This document shows positions 50,373 through 59,108 of a DNA stretch of 64,000 bases, in pieces; within the stretch, counting starts at the first letter, position 1; the number at the start of each line of letters is the position of its first letter. The DNA comes from CAYZMH01 sp964479445 (GTDB taxonomy: Bacteria > Bacteroidota > Bacteroidia > Bacteroidales > GCA-2748055). The DNA is taken from NCBI GenBank assembly GCA_964479445.1, contig CAYZMH010000004.1, forward strand, positions 1 to 64,000, written 5' to 3'. The notes under the pieces were generated by a model, which saw nothing but the letters and a program-made list of their open reading frames with translations, made no database searches and was not told the DNA's origin. A program made the translations under genes and the position numbers.

Positions 50373-52601
50373 ATGACAAACAAGAAAAAGACAAAAAAGG
50401 GATCGCGCAGGTTAACCAAAGAGCAGGCCACCACCATGGTGATGGCTGAATTCGGGCGTGCTCCCCAAAAAGTATACAACTATAAGCAGCTGGCAAAGCT
50501 GCTGCTCGTGAAGGAGCAGGCAGATAAAGAAATGATCAATAATGTGTTGCATCACCTTGCTGAAACCAATGTGCTGGAGCAGGTGGAACGTGGAAAATTC
50601 AGGTTGAAATCCAGGGCCGGTTATATTACCGGGGTTATCGATATGACCCAGCATGGGTATGCCTTCCTGGTTTCGGAGGATGTTGAGGATGATGTATTTA
50701 TATCCAGAAACAACCTTCATACCGCATTGGACGGAGACCTGGTCAAGGTACATGTCTACCCAAAGCACAAGAAGAGTAACCGCATGGAGGGAGAGGTGAC
50801 CGAGATCCTGGAACGGGCCCGCGAATCGTTCGTGGGGATCGTGGAGATATCCAGAAATTATGCGTTCCTGTTACCCGACAGCCGGAAGATGCCGTACGAT
50901 ATTTTTATTCCGCTTGACAAGCTGAATGGGGTAGAGCATGGTCAGAAAGCCATTGCGAAGATCGTAGACTGGCCCAAAAAGGTGAAGAATCCGTTCGGGG
51001 AGATCACCGATTTGCTGGGATTTCCCGGGGAGAACGAAACCGAGATGCACTCTATCCTGGCGGAGTTTGATCTGCCTATTCAGTTTCCCGATGAGCTGGA
51101 AAAAGTAGCGGAACAGATCCCGGTAAAAATCACCAGGGAAGAGATCAGGGCACGGCGTGATATGCGCAAAGTGCCCACGTTCACCATTGATCCGGCTGAT
51201 GCCAAGGATTACGATGATGCCCTTTCGATGAAGAAGCTCGGGAACGGGAACGTTGAAGTGGGGATTCATATTGCCGACGTATCGCATTACGTGGAGAAGG
51301 AATCGGTGATCGATCAGGAAGCCTTTGACCGCGCAACGTCGATCTACCTGGTGGACCGGGTGGTACCCATGTTGCCCGAGAAATTATCCAACAACGTATG
51401 CTCCCTTCGCCCTAACGAGGATAAACTCTGTTTTTCCGCTATTTTTGAGATCACCACGGAAGCAGAAGTGAAGCAGGAGTGGTTTGGGCGCACGATCATC
51501 AATTCCGACCAGCGGTTTGATTACGACGAAGCACAGAAGATCATCGAGATTGGAAAGGGGGAGATGAAGGAGGAGGTTCTAACACTCCATAACCTTGCGC
51601 AAAAATTACGAAAGCGACGGTTCAGCGAAGGATCGATCAATTTCGACCGGGAAGAGGTGAAGTTCAATCTGGATGAGGAGGGGCGCCCCCTGGGGGTCTA
51701 TTTTAAAATCCAGAAGGAATCCAATCAGCTGATCGAGGAGTTCATGCTGCTGGCTAACCGGAGTGTTGCCGGGTTCATCAGCAGGGGCGGACAATACCGT
51801 CAGGACAGATCAACCCGGCAGGAGAGGGTTTCACAGGAAAATTCATCCCGGCAGGAGAAAAAGAAGGCCAAGACATTTGTCTACCGGATCCATGATCTGC
51901 CCGATAGCGAAAAGCTTGAATCCTTTACCCTGTTCATCAGGAAGTTCGGGTACGCACTGGATCTATCTTCCGGACATCAGATTGCAGTATCCATGAACCG
52001 GTTGCTGGATGAGATACAGGGAAAGAAGGAGCAACATGTAGTCGAAAGCATGGCACTGCGGGCTATGGCCAAGGCACGATACTCCACCAAAAATGTGGGA
52101 CATTACGGATTGGCCTTTAAGCACTATACGCATTTCACTTCGCCTATCAGGCGGTATCCCGACCTGATGGTGCATCGCTTGCTGGCACACTACCTTGATG
52201 GCGGTGATTCCAAGAATGCCAAGCGGTATGAAAAAAGGTGCGAGCATGCCTCGGAGATGGAACGGAAAGCCATTGATGCCGAGCGCGCTTCCATCAAATA
52301 CAAGCAGGTCGAATTCATGCAGGATAAGGTCGGACAGGAATTTAACGGGGTTGTATCGGGTCTGACCGACTGGGGAATCTACGTGGAAATCGTTGAGAAC
52401 AAGTGTGAGGGAATGATCTCGGTACGCGGATTAATGGACGATTTTTATGAGTTTGACGAGGATGATTACAAGATCATCGGACGGCATACCGGCAGATCCT
52501 TTGAGCTGGGAGATCCGTTGAAGATCGAGGTAACCAACGCCAACCTGTCGCGCCGTCAGCTGGACTTCAAACTGGTGGAGGATAGCGCCTCCCTGGAATA
52601 A
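50373..52601 (+). CDS. rnr: Ribonuclease R
   Basis: RNase R is a 3'-5' processive exoribonuclease that degrades structured RNA. The 742-residue protein has N-terminal cold-shock-type domains, the RNB catalytic domain with DPADAKDYDDALSM (acidic metal ligands), and a C-terminal S1 domain (about 655-735, FNGVVSGLTDWGIYVEIV). A Gln/Arg/Ser-rich hydrophilic insertion, about residues 469-500, interrupts the RNB domain between FISRGG and TFVYRIHD. The Lys-rich N-terminus (MTNKKKTKKGSRR) is expected for RNA binding. It may be regulated through the structured leader. Confidence 0.96.
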   Translation: MTNKKKTKKGSRRLTKEQATTMVMAEFGRAPQKVYNYKQLAKLLLVKEQADKEMINNVLHHLAETNVLEQVERGKFRLKSRAGYITGVIDMTQHGYAFLVSEDVEDDVFISRNNLHTALDGDLVKVHVYPKHKKSNRMEGEVTEILERARESFVGIVEISRNYAFLLPDSRKMPYDIFIPLDKLNGVEHGQKAIAKIVDWPKKVKNPFGEITDLLGFPGENETEMHSILAEFDLPIQFPDELEKVAEQIPVKITREEIRARRDMRKVPTFTIDPADAKDYDDALSMKKLGNGNVEVGIHIADVSHYVEKESVIDQEAFDRATSIYLVDRVVPMLPEKLSNNVCSLRPNEDKLCFSAIFEITTEAEVKQEWFGRTIINSDQRFDYDEAQKIIEIGKGEMKEEVLTLHNLAQKLRKRRFSEGSINFDREEVKFNLDEEGRPLGVYFKIQKESNQLIEEFMLLANRSVAGFISRGGQYRQDRSTRQERVSQENSSRQEKKKAKTFVYRIHDLPDSEKLESFTLFIRKFGYALDLSSGHQIAVSMNRLLDEIQGKKEQHVVESMALRAMAKARYSTKNVGHYGLAFKHYTHFTSPIRRYPDLMVHRLLAHYLDGGDSKNAKRYEKRCEHASEMERKAIDAERASIKYKQVEFMQDKVGQEFNGVVSGLTDWGIYVEIVENKCEGMISVRGLMDDFYEFDEDDYKIIGRHTGRSFELGDPLKIEVTNANLSRRQLDFKLVEDSASLE

Positions 52602-52885
52602 ATACCAGGGAGTTACCCTGCCGGCTACCGGTTGACTCCAATGGTTGATTACGGATGTTCGTTTCAGAGGTCGGTTTCATTTGAAACAGGGTGGAAGAAT
52701 TCGAATGATCACCGGTGCACCGACTATTTAGCGATTCCGTTCGAAAACCGGATGTTTCTAATAAACTAATGATCAGATTTTTATAAAAAAAGAATTGTTT
52801 TTCGACCATCAGTCTGAAAATGTCGATCTTTTTCTTGCATGGTGGGGCAGGATGTTCTAATTTTACAGGATAATCACTGATTGTC

Positions 52886-53476
52886 ATGGTAGTTGAGAAA
52901 GACCAGGTACGTGCCGAAATCGTCGGGGTAGCCAGGAAGATATTTACCCGTTACGGATTTCGGAAGACAACCATGGAGGAGATTGCTGCTGCTTCGCGGA
53001 AGGGCAAGAGTTCGATATATTATTACTTCAAAAGCAAGGAGGATATTTTCAGAGCTGTGGTGGAGCATGAAGCAGCGGAGTTGCGGACCGAGTTGTACAG
53101 GGCTATCAACAGCAAGAAGGATCCCATAGAGCGGTTGAAGGCTTACGTGATGTTCCGGCTGTACAACATTAAGACAGTTTCCAATTTCTATGCTGCCTTG
53201 AAGGATGAGTTCCTGGAGCAGATGGAATTTATCGAAGAGATCCGACAGCGCTTTGACGAAGAAGAGTTGAGCGTGGTCCGCGGAATCCTGGAGACTGGCA
53301 TCCGCGAAGGTGCCTTTAAGATCAATAATCCCGAGATCGGTGCAATTGCCATCTCCACGATGCTGAAAGGGCTGGAGCTGCCGCTGTTTCTAAATAAATA
53401 CAAGCGCTCAGAAAAAGAGAAACTCCTGGACGACCTGATCCGTGTCATCTTTTACGGGCTGATCAAGCGGGGATAG
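52886..53476 (+). CDS. TetR/AcrR-family regulator
   Basis: A 196-residue TetR-type repressor with helix-turn-helix TTMEEIAAASRKGKSSIYYY and a ligand domain of unknown specificity. The start at 52886 gives MVVEKDQVRAEIV, a normal family N-terminus. The 284-bp upstream gap holds several short palindromes, including CAGGG/CCCTG after rnr, but no convincing operator. No pump or enzyme is adjacent in the same orientation, so the target is unclear. Confidence 0.9.
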   Translation: MVVEKDQVRAEIVGVARKIFTRYGFRKTTMEEIAAASRKGKSSIYYYFKSKEDIFRAVVEHEAAELRTELYRAINSKKDPIERLKAYVMFRLYNIKTVSNFYAALKDEFLEQMEFIEEIRQRFDEEELSVVRGILETGIREGAFKINNPEIGAIAISTMLKGLELPLFLNKYKRSEKEKLLDDLIRVIFYGLIKRG

Positions 53477-53518
53477 ATTCAATTCATGCAACACCCCTGC
53501 TCCTGTACTCGCAAGGGC

Positions 53519-53578
53519 GATTTTATTTTCCTCACCGTCGAGATCGCAGGCTTTTATCCGGTTACAGAAAATAAAATC
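53519..53578. repeat. Inverted repeat flanking a 36-bp spacer
   Basis: GATTTTATTTTC (53519-53530) and GAAAATAAAATC (53567-53578) are exact reverse complements; the pairing extends through GG/CC with one mismatch. It lies between the TetR gene and the tRNA terminator. Either orientation would place T-rich sequence at the end of a hairpin, so it may assist termination on both strands. Confidence 0.6.
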
Positions 53579-53605
53579 ACCCGTTTTGTATTTCACAAAA
53601 CGGGT
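53579..53605 (-). terminator. Terminator of the tRNA-Val transcript
   Basis: On the minus strand ACCCGTTTTGT and its exact complement form an 11-bp stem with a 5-nt loop, followed by GATTTTATTTTC. It starts 14 bp past the tRNA 3' end, and the T-rich tail fits the minus strand only. Confidence 0.78.
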
Positions 53606-53618
53606 ATTACATGGATTG

Positions 53619-53693
53619 TGGGACATACTGGAGTCGAACCAGTGACCTCTTGCCTGTCAAGCAAGCGCTCTAAACCTGCTGAGCTAATGCCCC
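53619..53693 (-). tRNA. tRNA-Val (anticodon GAC)
   Basis: The minus-strand transcript folds as a standard 75-nt cloverleaf: acceptor GGGGCAT paired with ATGTCCC (one G-U), D stem GCTC/GAGC, anticodon stem CTTGC/GCAAG with loop TTGACAG, variable loop AGGTC and T arm ACTGG-TTCGACT-CCAGT, with A as discriminator. The anticodon at positions 34-36 is GAC, reading GUC and GUU (valine). CCA is not encoded (ACAA follows). It stands alone with its own promoter and terminator. Confidence 0.95.
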
Positions 53694-53702
53694 GTCGGGT
53701 TA

Positions 53703-53710
53703 CAAAAGTA
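53703..53710 (-). promoter_or_regulatory. -7 promoter box for tRNA-Val
   Basis: The minus-strand box TACTTTTG is an exact TAnnTTTG match ending 9 bp before the mature tRNA 5' end, so transcription would start within a few bases of the tRNA. A T-rich tract lies about 20 bp further upstream in place of a clear -33 TTTG. Confidence 0.6.
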
Positions 53711-53823
53711 GGAAAAATTTTATAATTAAAACAGGGTTGCTGAACGACCCTGATCGATCAGCAGATTTCTTTAGAACCTGGCTGCATATCTCTCAAAAAA
53801 TTGTCGAACATTTAATGTTCCGG

Positions 53824-54519
53824 TTACCTGGAGGGGGCACCGGGATAGAGGTTCTCCACCGGTTCGCTCTGGTAAAAGGCACCGGTTTCCACCTCCATGA
53901 TGGTAAGTACACCGCCGGGCCAGCCGGCGCCGGTGTCCAGCATGCAGATACCGGCTGCTCTCACGGGATGGATGCTGCCCATGTTGATGGTGGGAGTGTG
54001 TCCTACAAAGACGGTGTTGTAGGGTGTAAGGTTCACATGGGAGCCATCGGCCTGCAGGGCGCGATGTACCAGGGACCGGTCCCAGATCATGTCGTGTTCC
54101 GATTGGTCCCGGATAGGCAGGGAGGGTTCGTAACCACCGTGGACATACAGGTTGTTAAGGGAGTCTTCGTGGTAGTACCGTGCATGGTTGAAAAGGTTCA
54201 GGTGCTCTTCGGGAATCCCTTCGCGGTAACTATGCATCGTGGCAAATCCTCCCTGGGAACTCCATATGTCGGGGGCATCTCCTCGAAGCATCCATTCAAG
54301 GGCCCAATAGTCGTGGTTGCCCATGACATAGACCAGGTTTTTCACGCTGAGAAGCGTGTCGACACTCTCCTTTACTTCAGGCCAGCCGTCGCATACATCG
54401 CCCAGGCATATCAGGGTGTCGGTTTCAAAGGAGAACGCTGCTTTGTCCAGGCATTGGTTGAGCGCTTTACGCGCGCCGTGGATGTCACCGATAACGTATG
54501 TGCGGGGTGGGTGGTGCAT
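53824..54519 (-). CDS. Metallophosphoesterase, bacterial PPP-phosphatase-like
   Basis: A 231-residue calcineurin-like phosphoesterase: YVIGDIHGARKAL, CLGDVCDGWPE and VMGNHD are the three dinuclear-metal motifs. Residues FVGHTPT and CMLDTGAG complete the set. It resembles PrpA/ApaH-type bacterial phosphoprotein or dinucleotide phosphatases, and the substrate cannot be told apart by sequence alone. It is monocistronic, upstream of a repeat-rich gap. Confidence 0.9.
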   Translation of the reverse strand: MHHPPRTYVIGDIHGARKALNQCLDKAAFSFETDTLICLGDVCDGWPEVKESVDTLLSVKNLVYVMGNHDYWALEWMLRGDAPDIWSSQGGFATMHSYREGIPEEHLNLFNHARYYHEDSLNNLYVHGGYEPSLPIRDQSEHDMIWDRSLVHRALQADGSHVNLTPYNTVFVGHTPTINMGSIHPVRAAGICMLDTGAGWPGGVLTIMEVETGAFYQSEPVENLYPGAPSR

Positions 54520-54542
54520 GGGGGTTCTTTTTTTTTCTAACA

Positions 54543-54650
54543 GTTCACGCAGAGAGTTGGTTCATGCAGAGACGCAGGGTGGTTCACGCGGAGGCGCGGA
54601 GACGCAGGTTATCTGCGGGACGATTGAGGGCGCGGAGGGTTCTTAGTTCG
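54543..54650. repeat. Degenerate dispersed repeat of the TTCACGCAGAGACGCAGAG type
   Basis: Four or more imperfect copies of a GCRGAGRCGCRGAG-like unit occur close together, several preceded by TTCACGC or TTCATGC. Such purine-rich units occur as dispersed intergenic repeats in many environmental bacteria. On the minus strand they read CTCCGCGTGAA and CTCTGCGTGAA. Confidence 0.65.
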
Positions 54651-54775
54651 GTACATTACGGCATGTACTTTGAACTTGATTGGTTACAAAGATGTTTAAT
54701 TAAGGGATATTGAAAGAATTGCCGGTTCAATAGTCTTATAATAAGTTGATTGGATTTAGCGAACAGATGGAAAAA

Positions 54776-54783
54776 TATCTTTA
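54776..54783 (+). promoter_or_regulatory. Weak -7-like box upstream of tamB
   Basis: TATCTTTA matches seven of eight positions of TAnnTTTG, with a TTG at 54750-54752 and a 23-bp spacer. It is 81 bp before the ATG at 54865. Confidence 0.3.
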
Positions 54784-54864
54784 CCGCTGATCAAAGTGTG
54801 TAGTGTGGCAACAGGATGTGGAGCAGGACCTGCATTGTGGATTGCAATATAGAGGATAAATATT

Positions 54865-57800
54865 TTGAATATTTTAGAAACATTAAGAAAGATTATTATA
54901 CGGTTGGCCCTGGTGTTGGCCGGTATGGTGTTATCTGTTCTTTTANNNNNNNNNNNNNNNNNNNNNNNNNNNNNNNNNNNNNNNNNNNNNNNNNNNNNNN
55001 NNNNNNNNNNNNNNNNNNNNNNNNNNNNNNNNNNNNNNNNNNNNNGATTATTATACGGTTGGCCCTGGTGTTGGCCGGTATGGTGTTATCTGTTCTTTTA
55101 CTTCTGCAGCTTCCCTGGATACAAAACTTGTTGGCCCGGAAAGCAGCAGGGATGATCTCGGAACAGTTTGATATCACGCTAAAGGTGGATCGATTCAGGC
55201 TTGCCTCGTTTAACCGGGTAAGTCTTCGAAACGCAGTAGTTACAGGCGCTGGAGAGGATACGCTGATTGCTTTTTCCCGCTTTGATGCAAGTGTACGTCT
55301 TATTCCACTTTTTAGAGATGAGGTGCAGGTGGGTCGCATCCGGTTGAATGACCCTTTTATCAACCTGGTAAAACAACGCAAGGACAGCCTCCTGAATATC
55401 GTATCGGTTTTACAACAGGATTCACCCGAAAAACCTGAACCCACAGGGAATCAGTCTCCCGTCTCATTTCACTTTGAAGATCTGACCATAAACAGGCTTG
55501 ATTTCAGGTACACAGACCAGGTGGAGGGAAGTACTATATCTGTTTTACTGGATGGATTCAATGTAGTACCTGACACGGTCAATTTTCAGGAAAGGAATTT
55601 GTTGTTTAACTACATAGGTGTGCGCGGACTGGCGCTGGAGACCGGCCGGATAGCAGCAGGCAATATGCAGCGTACGAAGCAGGAGGATAATAACAAGCAG
55701 GGGGAGAATAGTTTTCCGGATGCATTTCCATGGGACATTGGCATCAAAGAGTTGGAACTGGAAAAGAACCAGCTGGTATTTGCCGGTATGACGGGTGATC
55801 AGAATAATCCCCCCGGGGGGGAAGCGTTCTCTTTAACGGATTTGTCAGTTGCGATCAATGACTTGAATGTTTCAGAAGGTGAGGCACGTGCTGATATTGC
55901 CGGTTTTCAGGCATTGATTGATCAGACCTACAGGATTGATGAATTATCCACGCTGGCGGAACTCACGGGTCAGTCAGCTTCCCTGAAAGACCTGCAGCTT
56001 CACACATTGGGCGCCCGCATTGGGATGAATGCCTGGGTACAATATCCTGCGCTTTCCGGTCTGACCGCTTCCCCGGCGGATACCCGCATTGACCTGGATG
56101 TTGAGGCATCATCCGATTCAGCATCACTATCGCATTATTTCCCAGGTACTCTGCCTCTAAGGGCCTATCCACCGGTCAGGCTCAACACCAGCCTCAGGGG
56201 ATCACTGAAAGAGTTAATCGTTGATTCGCTTGTCCTGGACCTGGGTCAGGCTCTGTCGACAAAACTGTCAGGACACTTTTTCGGGTTGACGGATACGGTT
56301 TCTCCGCCGGGAGGGAATCTTAAGATTCACACGCTATTTGTAAATGAGGATGAATTACGGAAATACCTGCCTGACACCTTGTTTCCTGAAGGACTGAATC
56401 TTCCAGGTACAGCAGATTTACAGGGAGTAATAATGGCTGAAAAAGACAGCCTCCTGGGAAACCTTGTCCTGGGAACCGGTTACGGGTCGGTCCGGGCAGA
56501 GGCTGAAATACATCGTGACACAGTAACCGGACGGGAAAATATCAATATGCAACTGTATTCGGAGGGGTTTGCCCTTGATTCCTTGTTGCAAAAAGAGGAT
56601 ACACTGGGGAACCTGGCATTTAATGTTAATATAGCCGGATCGACCCGGGACTTTCGCGCTGCGCATCTAAACTATGATATTACCCTGGCCGGGTTTCAAT
56701 ACATGGGATACACCTATAGTGATCTTATAGCTGTGGGCAGTTATTCCAGGGACACCTTACAATTACACGCCAGCATGAAGGACCAGAACCTGTCATTTAT
56801 GATCAAAGGTTATGCCTATATCCCGGGTCGTATGGAAGGTATTGCCCTGGAAGCTGAATTAAACAAAGCCGAGCTGGCTGCGCTGGGGCTTTCGGATGAG
56901 ATCACCCGGCTGGGCGGATCACTGCAAGCTTCTCTGTCAGGCAGCGGACTTCGGAATATCAAGGGGTATTTACTTCTCAGTGATGCATCTTATATCCAGC
57001 CTGAACAGTCTTTTCGTACAGAGAGTATACGCTGGGATATGGAGGGGGATACGGCGCAACCGCTATACCATATGCATCTTGAAAACCTTTGGAATAATGA
57101 TTCGCTGGTTACCAGGGATGTGGAGATAATGGCAAGAGTGGAAAGTGAACGGACCGTCTTTTCCGGTAATGCTGTGGTTAGAAACCTGCCCGGTTTAGCA
57201 AAACAGTTCATTCCCGTGTCGGTTGATGGATATGTGCGTTCCGACAGTGGATTACTGATGGCTGAAGGGGACCTTTTTGTAAATGATACTGCCGGTGAAA
57301 GCAGGTACAAGGTATACCTGTCACGTGCACAGCAAAAAGAGACCGGTGAGCAATATGCATTCCGTTTTACAGGGAATAAAATGAACATAGAGGCTGATGC
57401 ACGTTTATACGGGGATGTCTCCGGAAAAAGCATTGAAGGATCGATTTCCCTTGATTCATTGGATCTTCATCTGTTTGAGCCTGTGCTTAAACAACACCTT
57501 GTCAGACTGGAAGGACGGTTATCCGGGAAACTATCGGCATCCGGATCCTTAGATGATCCTCATCTGGAGGGTTTCGTTACATTTCACAACACCGTTTTTA
57601 ATCCCACTGCTCTGCAAACCCCATTCCTGATGCAAAATGAAACGGGCAGAATACGGGGTCGTCAACTGGAATTAGAGGAGCTGACCCTGGAAGACAAGCG
57701 AGGAAACAAAGCCATTCTGAAAGGAATGGTGAACCTGGAGAAGACAGCGACTTCCAATTATGACCTTTCCCTGAACGCAGAGCGTTTTCAGATGGTGGAC

Positions 57801-59108
57801 AAGCCGGAATCTCAGGGGGATCTTTATTATGGAAATGTTCTCCTGGACATGCAGGGCAACGTAACGGGAACATTTGAGGAACCGGTCATAAACATGAGGA
57901 CAACCTTCGACCAGGAATCCGATTTTACTTTCATTGTGCCCAAATCGGTAACTCCTACCGGTGAAGGGGTCTTCAGGTTTGTAAATGATACAGCCAGTGC
58001 AGATAAAAACTCCGAAGACTCTGTCTCTGTTGAACAAAGGATGAGAGCCAATTCCATGAACATGGAGATTGATGCAAGCGCTGAACTTACAGACCGGTTT
58101 ACGCTCTCTGTCATTACCAATCCGCTATCAGGGGAAACCCTGGAGATCAGGGGAAACGGAGACCTGGGGTTTCAATTGAACCGGGGAGGTACTATGGGTC
58201 TGACCGGACGATATACTATTTCTGAAGGGCAGTACCAGTTGATCCTGTTTGATATAATGAAAAGGAACTTTCAGATTGAAGAGGGAAGCACGCTTTCCTG
58301 GTCGGGGGAGATGCTGGAGGCCATGGCAAATATATCTGCAGTCTACAGGGTAAATACCTCCGTGGAAGAGATAATGCAATATGAACGCTTTGAGCCCGAT
58401 GAAGCCTCCTCTGCTGTACCGGTTCCTATAGAGGTGGTTATGAATCTTAACGGTCCGTTATTAACCCCGGAGATCGATTTTGACCTGCGAGCCGATGAAA
58501 CCTATTCCGGGAGCGAGGTTGAGTCGGTTCTTTCAGGGCTGAATCGCGATGAATCAGAACTGAACAAGCAGGTCTTTTCGCTCTTGCTTTTCAATCGCTT
58601 TATGTCAGGACAGGCTGCCTCCGGAGACCCCATGGCTTACACTATCAGCAATCAATCAAGACAGGGTGTGAGCGCCCTGTTATCCAAACAGATTGACAGG
58701 TTTGCAGACCGGTATATCAAGGGGGTAGATCTGGATGTAAATATTCAATCATACGAAACGGAAATGAACGCGGACGTTGCAGCGCGAACAGATCTGAATA
58801 TGGATGTTTCAACAGATCTGTTCAATGATCGCCTTACCCTGGAAGTCGGAGGGGCGATGAACGTTAAAGAGACCGGCAGCCAGAAGGAAAGCCTGGAAGC
58901 AGGGGAGTTGGCCGGGGATTTTCGAGCCTCCTATAAACTCACCCCCGATGGTCGCTATTTGCTCAATATTTTTAACGAGACCGATTATGAAGGTGAACTG
59001 GACGGAGAGGTAACAAAGACCGGCATGTCATTTATTTTCCAGAGGGATTTTGTCACCTTCAGGGATCTGTTCGAAAACAGGAGAGAAGAGGAGAAAACTG
59101 ATGAATAG
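54865..59108 (+). CDS. tamB: Translocation and assembly module protein TamB (contains a scaffold gap)
   Basis: An inner-membrane-anchored, very long beta-helical protein of the TamB/YhdP/AsmA-like group, thought to move phospholipid between membranes. The true start is MNILETLRK at 54865; a signal-anchor (IIIRLALVLAGMVLSVLLLL) follows. The 100-N gap and a duplicated 55-bp block shift the frame by 155 bases; collapsing them gives one intact 1362-residue protein. The C-terminal DUF490 domain is seen near IEVVMNLNGPLLTPEIDFDL. Its 3' end overlaps the TamA-like lipoprotein gene by 8 bp (ATGAATAG), the expected TamB-TamA pairing. Confidence 0.9.
54891..54945 (+). repeat. 55-bp contig end duplicated across the scaffold gap, copy 1
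   Basis: Bases 54891-54945 are identical to 55046-55100, on either side of the N run. A length of 55 equals a common de Bruijn assembly k-mer. This is an unmerged overlap, not biology. Confidence 0.93.
54946..55045. other. Assembly gap of exactly 100 N
   Basis: A standard scaffold-joining gap inside tamB. The identical flanks show that the real distance is negative (an overlap of 55 bp), so no sequence is missing. Confidence 0.97.
55046..55100 (+). repeat. 55-bp contig end duplicated across the scaffold gap, copy 2
   Basis: Second copy of the block at 54891-54945; one of the two should be removed together with the N run. Confidence 0.93.

Larger units (their letters stand above)
54520..54864. 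other. Intergenic region between metallophosphoesterase and tamB
   Basis: This 345-bp gap contains a poly-T tract (about 54528-54537), a group of degenerate repeats (54543-54650), and an AT-rich half with a weak -7-like box before tamB. The frame opening MWSRTCIVDC that could be read from 54816 is not the tamB start, because it enters the N run out of the true reading frame. No other gene is seen. Confidence 0.7.

Noticed and set aside
53737..54540. 267-residue plus-strand frame opposite the metallophosphoesterase
   Set aside because: The opposite strand carries intact GDIHG, GDVCDG and GNHD motifs; the plus-strand frame has none of its own.
54816..55045. TamB reading frame starting MWSRTCIVDC at 54816
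   Set aside because: Upstream of the gap this frame is out of register with the true frame; it joins the correct one only because the 155-base artefact shifts the phase. The Met at 54865 continues properly after collapsing the duplicate.
54891..55100. True 55-bp tandem duplication within tamB
   Set aside because: The copies are exact, flank a 100-N gap and equal a common assembly k-mer size, and one copy restores the frame.
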